Of a DNA stretch of 64,000 bases, positions 59,128-64,000 are shown one piece after another. How positions within the stretch are numbered: the stretch's first letter is position 1; the number at the start of each line of letters is the position of its first letter. Source of the stretch: Sipunculus nudus. Taxonomy: Eukaryota; Annelida; Sipuncula; Golfingiida; Sipunculidae. The notes beneath the pieces are model-generated. The model searched no databases and was not told the origin of the DNA. It saw only the letters and a program-made list of their open reading frames with translations. A program made the position numbers and the translations under genes. The DNA lies in NCBI GenBank assembly GCA_026874595.1, contig CM049313.1:12209508-12273507 (forward strand), in the 5' to 3' direction.

Positions 59128-59453
59128 TAATTTATTATGTATTGCCTTTGAACGAATTATGTTAGCAATACAGGGAACTGTATAAATGTGAATAAAATCG
59201 TAAAATGATTGCAGAGACAGCATTTTAATGAAAATACGAAAACCGTAGGCAACATCCAGCCTGATATCATGTTAAAAACAAGACAAAAACAAGAAACTAG
59301 AAAAACAGAGATACGTACAATAAAACTGCCGTATATTACCACTTACTATATTTCATATTAATACTAACATCTTAAACTACCAAGTTATATGCACCATGTA
59401 TTTAAGTAAAAAAGTGATTAATATGCCAGTCTCCTCTATACTCTTGGATCGCT
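56193..59453. repeat. Large inverted repeat, arms of ~650 bp, spacer of ~1.96 kb
   Basis: The left arm (56193-56840) starts AGCGATCCAAGAGTATAG and ends AATCAGA. The right arm (58802-59453) is its reverse complement with scattered substitutions and small indels. Both arms carry a (TA)n tract (56525-56562 and 59078-59125), a block with CAGTTCCCTGTATTGCTAAC, and one with GGTCTATATCTTC. The spacer is AT-rich and holds a small element at its left edge. No transposase is seen and no flanking duplication is visible. Confidence 0.9.
56841..57308. mobile_element. Small element with 21-bp repeats as inverted ends
   Basis: 56841-56893 has units of ATCTCGTACGTACGACATATT. 57237-57308 has the complementary units GAGATAATATGTCGTACGT, three or more times. 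Read as protein, the 21-base unit gives a repeating DNMSYVR heptad, which explains the short open frames there. The interior has no recognised gene. It abuts the inner edge of the left large arm. Confidence 0.7.
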
Positions 59454-60505
59454 TGGATTTAGAGGGATGAAATAAATAAACTGCATATACAATATTTTTA
59501 TAGATTCAAAACTCATTGTAATGTGTAATCTTTTGCATATGATTTAAACCTGACTTCTTTCATATCATGACATTTATAATGGAAAGTCATATAGGAACCA
59601 GTAATAAAACCATGATCATGTCAAAATCAACCTTACGTTAAAGCCACTAAAAGGAGAAACAACGTCATTTTCAAAAGGCATAAATTATATATGTCTTGCC
59701 TCTTTACCTATTTCATCCATCCATTCACGTTCTTATGCCAATTTTGAGTCTGCGGGTGTCGTGCGCCATCATATTTCGAAATGCCTTAACCTTAAACTAA
59801 TAGAATACTTCCACATAAGCTGTTCAGTGTAATCACTGTACACTGCATGAAAACAAAATATTTCCCTAAATACCCCCACTGTAATAAAAGCCGAGAAAAT
59901 GTTGTACCTATATTAATTTCACAGTTGTTAGTAGGTTACTTTATTTCTATTTTATGTACGAATATGTTATTTGATTTATTTGAATCATTTTTTATCAGAA
60001 ATCACACGAAAACCATAACCACACACAATAACACCTCTCTTTCAAACCAATCTCCGTTGAACTTCATTTTGCTAAAATAATGACACTGTTGGAGAATTAC
60101 TATATTCATTGTTTAAATAAAACATGAAATAACATTCTTCCGAAAATGTATAAATCAGGCATTTTAAAAGTAGGAAATAAAAATTTTGTAAAAAAACTTT
60201 AGACTTTCCCCGGCCAGCTTAAAATGTATGTATTTAGCTTTAACCATATAATTAATATTCAAATTCACGATACGCTGCATATATGCAATTAAGAGAAAGC
60301 TAGGCCAAGTTGGGGCTCAATTATGAGAAGAAGAATTACAAAAATACAGCTGATCGAAATGACCTGAGAGCTTGAGGCGAGATTTGTAGAACAGATCAGT
60401 TAAAGCCTATTGAGATGTTATGCAAATCGTTATGCAAATGTTGTGCCTCTCGTAACATCTCTATGATTCAATAAATTGGAAAGACATTTTTCTTTATACC
60501 ATTAA

Positions 60506-60555
<50 letters not shown>

Positions 60556-60862
60556 GAACACTTTTACCTGTCGCAGGTGGCTGGTGATATTTGGGGCTTT
60601 GTTTAGGTGTTCCTTTCTTTAGTCACAACATCACCGTTTGTACAACTATAGTCACTTTAATAGTACTCGGGTAAGCTGGCACATAACAGGTGACAATATT
60701 TCTGATTCATAATCTAAATTAGTTGTTTTATGCTACCAGTCTTTGACGATTCCTTTTTATACTTTACGTATCATTTACCCATTCTTTTGCAAAACTTACC
60801 CTGAATAATTATGCTTTGGTATAGGAGGTTGGATTGTGAAGTTTGATGTATGATCTACAAAT
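59454..60862. other. Upstream flank of chitin synthase
   Basis: AT-rich, with a (TA)n tract at 60509-60548. The open frame 59847-60080 has no recognised domain. I see no myosin-motor coding sequence, which some mollusc chitin synthases carry at the N-terminus. A promoter could not be identified. Confidence 0.5.
60509..60548. repeat. (TA)n microsatellite
   Basis: About 20 TA units, 300 bp upstream of the chitin synthase start. Confidence 0.95.
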
Positions 60863-61273
60863 ATGGATGTTGAGGAGGAGACTACGCGAACGGATACCCC
60901 GGCCAAGATATTCCGGGTCATCACATCCGCCATCATTTTCTTCCTCGTCCTTGGCGGCTCCCTTATTTCCAAGGCAACCCTGCTCTTAATTACCGCAAAC
61001 ATGCGGTCAAACTTAACGCTTGGTTGCGAAACAGACACTGCAAATCATACCAACACTACAGTCTGCTATGCTATACCCAAAGGAAATATCTCAAATAAAG
61101 GGTGGCTGTCCGATGGATTTGTTGAAAGAAGTGTCTGCGAGGCTGTGACAGTACGCTGGATCTGGGCGGGGGTACTGACCGTCTGTGCTCCGTATTTCAT
61201 GACGTTCTTGCATTGTCTGTGGGTTTGGATATTCAAACGTAAGGAACGCCCCCGACTCATTCCACTGATAACG
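60863..61273 (+). CDS. Chitin synthase exon 1
   Basis: The ATG at 60863 has a fair context (AAATATGG) and an in-frame TGA lies four codons upstream. This supports a real start unless a hidden acceptor lies in between. It encodes an acidic cytosolic tail, helix 1, a glycosylated loop, helix 2 and a basic end (FKRKERPRLIPLIT). The GTTTGT donor follows ACG. A later GTATAAG was rejected because it breaks the phase with exon 2. Confidence 0.8.
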
Positions 61274-63102
61274 GTTTGTATAAGATCTTTTCATTCTCTT
61301 TTATAAATGCCGTATATAGACGGGGGCCGAGAGGAGCTAAAATATGCTTGAAGTTATTACACTGCGACTGATATCAGTCTGTTTCGTTACTGCACATAAA
61401 TTTAGTAATTTTCTCCCACTGTATTTTACAATTTTGGAATTATTCACCATTTTATCAAAATTTTATATTTCTATTATTTTATACTATGGTAGAATGATAG
61501 AGTTTCGCAAACATAACACCCTCGGGCTCAAACTACCCCTCCCCATGTTTACACATATTCTACAGCTATCACAGTGTACTCATCTGTATAACAAAAAACA
61601 AGAGAGACGCTTGTGATTTAGTTTCTGGGCTTTTATGTTTTAAAAGTATAAGTTATTGGAACGATTTTGATCGATGATCTAGGCTACCAAGGAATCATTG
61701 AAATAAAGGGTTAGAGATGAGTGTTGTAGGCCGCACCATCCAAGTCCAACGAGTCGAAACCGCTCGCTTCCGTGTCAAAGTCAGAATCCTTGAGTCCCTG
61801 GCCAATTCTTCGAGTCCCGGTTATTTGGAACACATGTCAAAGTCAAACCTTTTCTTAAAAAGAAAATTAAAATGTAAATGTGAGGTTATCACGTGTATTT
61901 TATGTTAGTTTACACATAAATTTCACTATCATGTTAATTAACTCTATCTATCTATAGGTGGAATACGCCGTTACATTGTAGTTTTCCGTATGAATCTCGT
62001 AATGATGCAAAGTAGGCCTTATTAATCAACATAAAATGTCCTGTAATTACGGCTCATATGCATACTGTTGACATCAATTTTTTTAATGGAATGGCTCCAT
62101 CTATATCTACCGAGTGTTATTGCATCATCTATATATGGATTGTATGCAGTTATCGACAATATATTGACCTACTGGCTTCTTTCACTCTTACCAAAGTTGC
62201 GATATGTAGAGAATATTCGTATTACATGTAACATAAATCTAAATATGGGTTTAAAATATATGCATGCATGACAGGACTTGCGATAATGAACAGTTCTTCG
62301 GTTTAACACAGGCATTCGTTGTTGAGACGTTGAACGCCATTGGAATCGCAATGCTCGTTTTTCGAATTCTTCCTGCCCTGAACAGCCTTCAGGGGGCGGT
62401 AGTGACACTTGGCGCCTCCACCGTTCCTGCAGCACTGCGCGCATTCTGTTTGTCAGATACCAGGAGGTACGTTCAGTTTGTTTTGGATATTATCGCTCTC
62501 CTTGTCCAGCTGACAGCTCTGATCGTTTGGCCGGCGCTGATTGGTGCAAATAGAGACAAGTTCTTAGGTGGAGTTTTTACTCAGAATCCAGGGGCAACGG
62601 ATAACAGCCTCGCTGTGATGATCCCGTTCTCGCTGCTTCTCATCTCCGTGAGATATTGGCAGAATTACATCGATAAACAAACTGTGTTTTATCATGAGAC
62701 AATAGGCAAGTTGATACAAAAACTAAACGAGGATAGGACAGTGATAAACGTCTTTACAAGTATCTGGAAATGCGCAGTGACCATCTTGATGATGATGGCG
62801 CTCTTGGTCCGAGACAGGAGGAGCATTGAGGATCTGTTTAGTTTCAGCGGCCACAAGGGGCGCTGTAATAACACCATCAGTATGACTGATCTTCCTCAGC
62901 TGAACCTTGACTGGGTGTACGTCTGGTTGATTTGTTTCCTGTCCGGCCTCGGGGTGTACTCAGCAACCCAAACAGCGGCTCAGATTCTGACACAGAGGGT
63001 CTGTTACGCTATACCTGTGTGGATCTGTACTCCCGTCCTTCTTGGGTCTCTTGCCGGAGCTTGTGAAACTTGGAACCAAAACAACTGCACCTATATAAAA
63101 AA
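60863..63102 (+). CDS. Chitin synthase-like, N-terminal membrane domain (5' exons of a gene running off the right edge)
   Basis: Metazoan chitin synthases are plasma-membrane family-2 glycosyltransferases that polymerise UDP-GlcNAc into chitin for shell, cuticle or gut linings. Two exons, 60863-61273 and 62312-63102, join in phase 0 to give 400 codons plus two bases. The product has about nine membrane helices: residues about 17-45, 95-123, 139-160, 163-184, 190-214 and four more. Family-like segments include VVETLNAIG, FVLDIIALLVQ, FTSIWKC and a last helix with CYAIPVWICTPVLLGSLAGAC. Four Asn-X-Ser/Thr sites (N50, N61, N64, N75) lie in the loop after the first helix. The catalytic domain (EDD, QRRRW) would be downstream and is not visible. 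Assignment is by overall pattern, and a different multi-pass protein is the main alternative. Confidence 0.8.
61274..62311 (+). other. Chitin synthase intron 1
   Basis: A 1038-bp intron from GTTTGT to TTAACACAG. It is AT-rich. The short open frames at 61344-61616 and 61717-61908 have no recognised similarity. Confidence 0.75.
62312..63102 (+). CDS. Chitin synthase exon 2
   Basis: A 791-base exon starting after TTAACACAG in phase 0 (AFVVETLNAIG) and ending in phase 2 before GTAATG. It is markedly more GC-rich than its flanks, as expected for coding sequence. It encodes helices 3 to 9. An open frame continues upstream to 62264, but the acceptor and family pattern argue against using that extension. 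Reading through the donor meets TAA at once, so the donor or an early stop must be real; the family needs more exons. Confidence 0.82.
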
Positions 63103-64000
63103 GTAATGTTCCTATCTTTTCTGTCTATACTATTGTCAATTGGGTGACTTATTTTCAATGTCCCATCTGCTGAGCTCTTAATAACCAATGTGTATATATA
63201 TAATTACTTTTAAGTCAGATTAATTAAGAAAATGAAATTTGCACTCAGGGAGTGCAGACCGCCGATAAGGCATCTCGTTGTCTCATATGGCATTGTCAGA
63301 AATGTGTGATAAACACAGCAGGACAGTCACTGAACGTTATTGCACACTGACACTGAACGCCATCTATTGGTAACATAGTTAACAATGCAGCTGATTACCA
63401 ACATTTATCATTGTCAGAAATGCAGGATTTACTTTTAAACATCCTTAATCCAGATACTGATCCACATCACTCCAATAATGTAATCAATTGGTATGTGAAC
63501 TATTGCCGAGCTATCATGGAAATTTCATCAAAATCCGTACTCTTTGAGTAATGTTGTTAACAAACAAACAAAGTCTTGGTGGAGATATTTAAGCACAAAT
63601 TGTCCCTCTCAAGAACCTTTAAATTGACAATATAAGATTGAAAGATTCGTTTTGTCCCAAGAATTAATATCGATGACAGTATGGCTTCAGCATGGGCTCG
63701 CTGCCACCGCTGCCGCAAAGAAACCTTGCGAGCGAGATAACTGAAAAAAATATTTCTCGGATTTTTATCGGCTTGACATGTGCATAGATTTAAGTGAGAA
63801 GACCTTGTCCTTGCGATCTTTAAAACCTCCATCATCGCCACATGGCAATGCAATATAATTCATAAACATATGTTTAGATTCCTATCATATTACGGACATG
63901 CACACCGATGGGACATGAAAGCAACATATTAAAATCTGGGTCATGACGTTTACTTTGAGATTGGCCTTTGATTATTTCCATGTTTGGTGAAATAAATAAA
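63103..64000 (+). other. Chitin synthase intron 2 (start), with a probable repeat
   Basis: 63240-63570 resembles an interspersed repeat. It has GCACTCAGGGAGTGCAGACC, CGCCATCTATTGG, AATTTCATCAAAATCCGTAC and a tail TTAACAAACAAACAAA. No further chitin synthase exon was found before the window ends. The minus open frame at 63557-63853 lies next to this repeat and is not called. Confidence 0.5.

Noticed and set aside
63557-63853. 98-aa minus-strand open frame as a gene
   Set aside because: It lies in the chitin synthase intron next to an interspersed-repeat tail and has no recognised domain.

Overview
The window is animal nuclear DNA: AT-rich, with few and short coding exons, GT..AG introns, and dense transposon and microsatellite content. 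Two genes are supported. One is a cathepsin H cysteine protease, whose six 5' exons lie on the minus strand between about 198 and 14717. The other is the membrane-spanning N-terminal part of a metazoan chitin synthase, with two exons on the plus strand (60863-63102) and the gene running off the right edge. An animal-type chitin synthase, together with repeat families of a kind I associate with bivalves and gastropods (AACAAG-start elements with a TTTAGCTCA/TGAGCTAAA hairpin end, and LINE tails reading GACCACATTGGAAATAAG), points to a mollusc or another lophotrochozoan. That placement is inference. No species can be named.

Layout. 1-14717: cathepsin H on the minus strand. Its introns hold a foldback element (2844-3659), a tRNA-type SINE (4890-5235), a MITE beside exon 4 (6869-7166), a complete hairpin-ended element (8336-10063) and a decayed LINE reverse transcriptase tail (11760-13605). 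14718-33800: no supported gene. This part holds a near-palindromic MITE with a 10-bp target duplication (15563-15943), LINE tails, three nested elements (21678-23335), a CpG-rich MITE (25581-25932), a GC-rich hAT-type element with an 8-bp target duplication (26591-28043) and minisatellites. 33800-48460: a transposon-rich block with a degraded Ty3/Gypsy integrase region, a frameshifted hAT transposase resembling the ZNF862 group, and two large oppositely oriented copies of the hairpin-ended family, built of about 335-bp tandem units, flanking a decayed Gypsy gag-protease remnant. 48460-60860: more repeats, including a 2.1-kb hAT-type element inserted in a TA microsatellite (52042-54161) and a very large inverted repeat with arms of about 650 bp (56193-59453). 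60863-64000: the chitin synthase gene.

The two genes are about 46 kb apart on opposite strands, and nothing suggests that they work together. No operon-like, CRISPR-like or phage-like system is present. The notable content is the protease gene structure and the transposon architecture.
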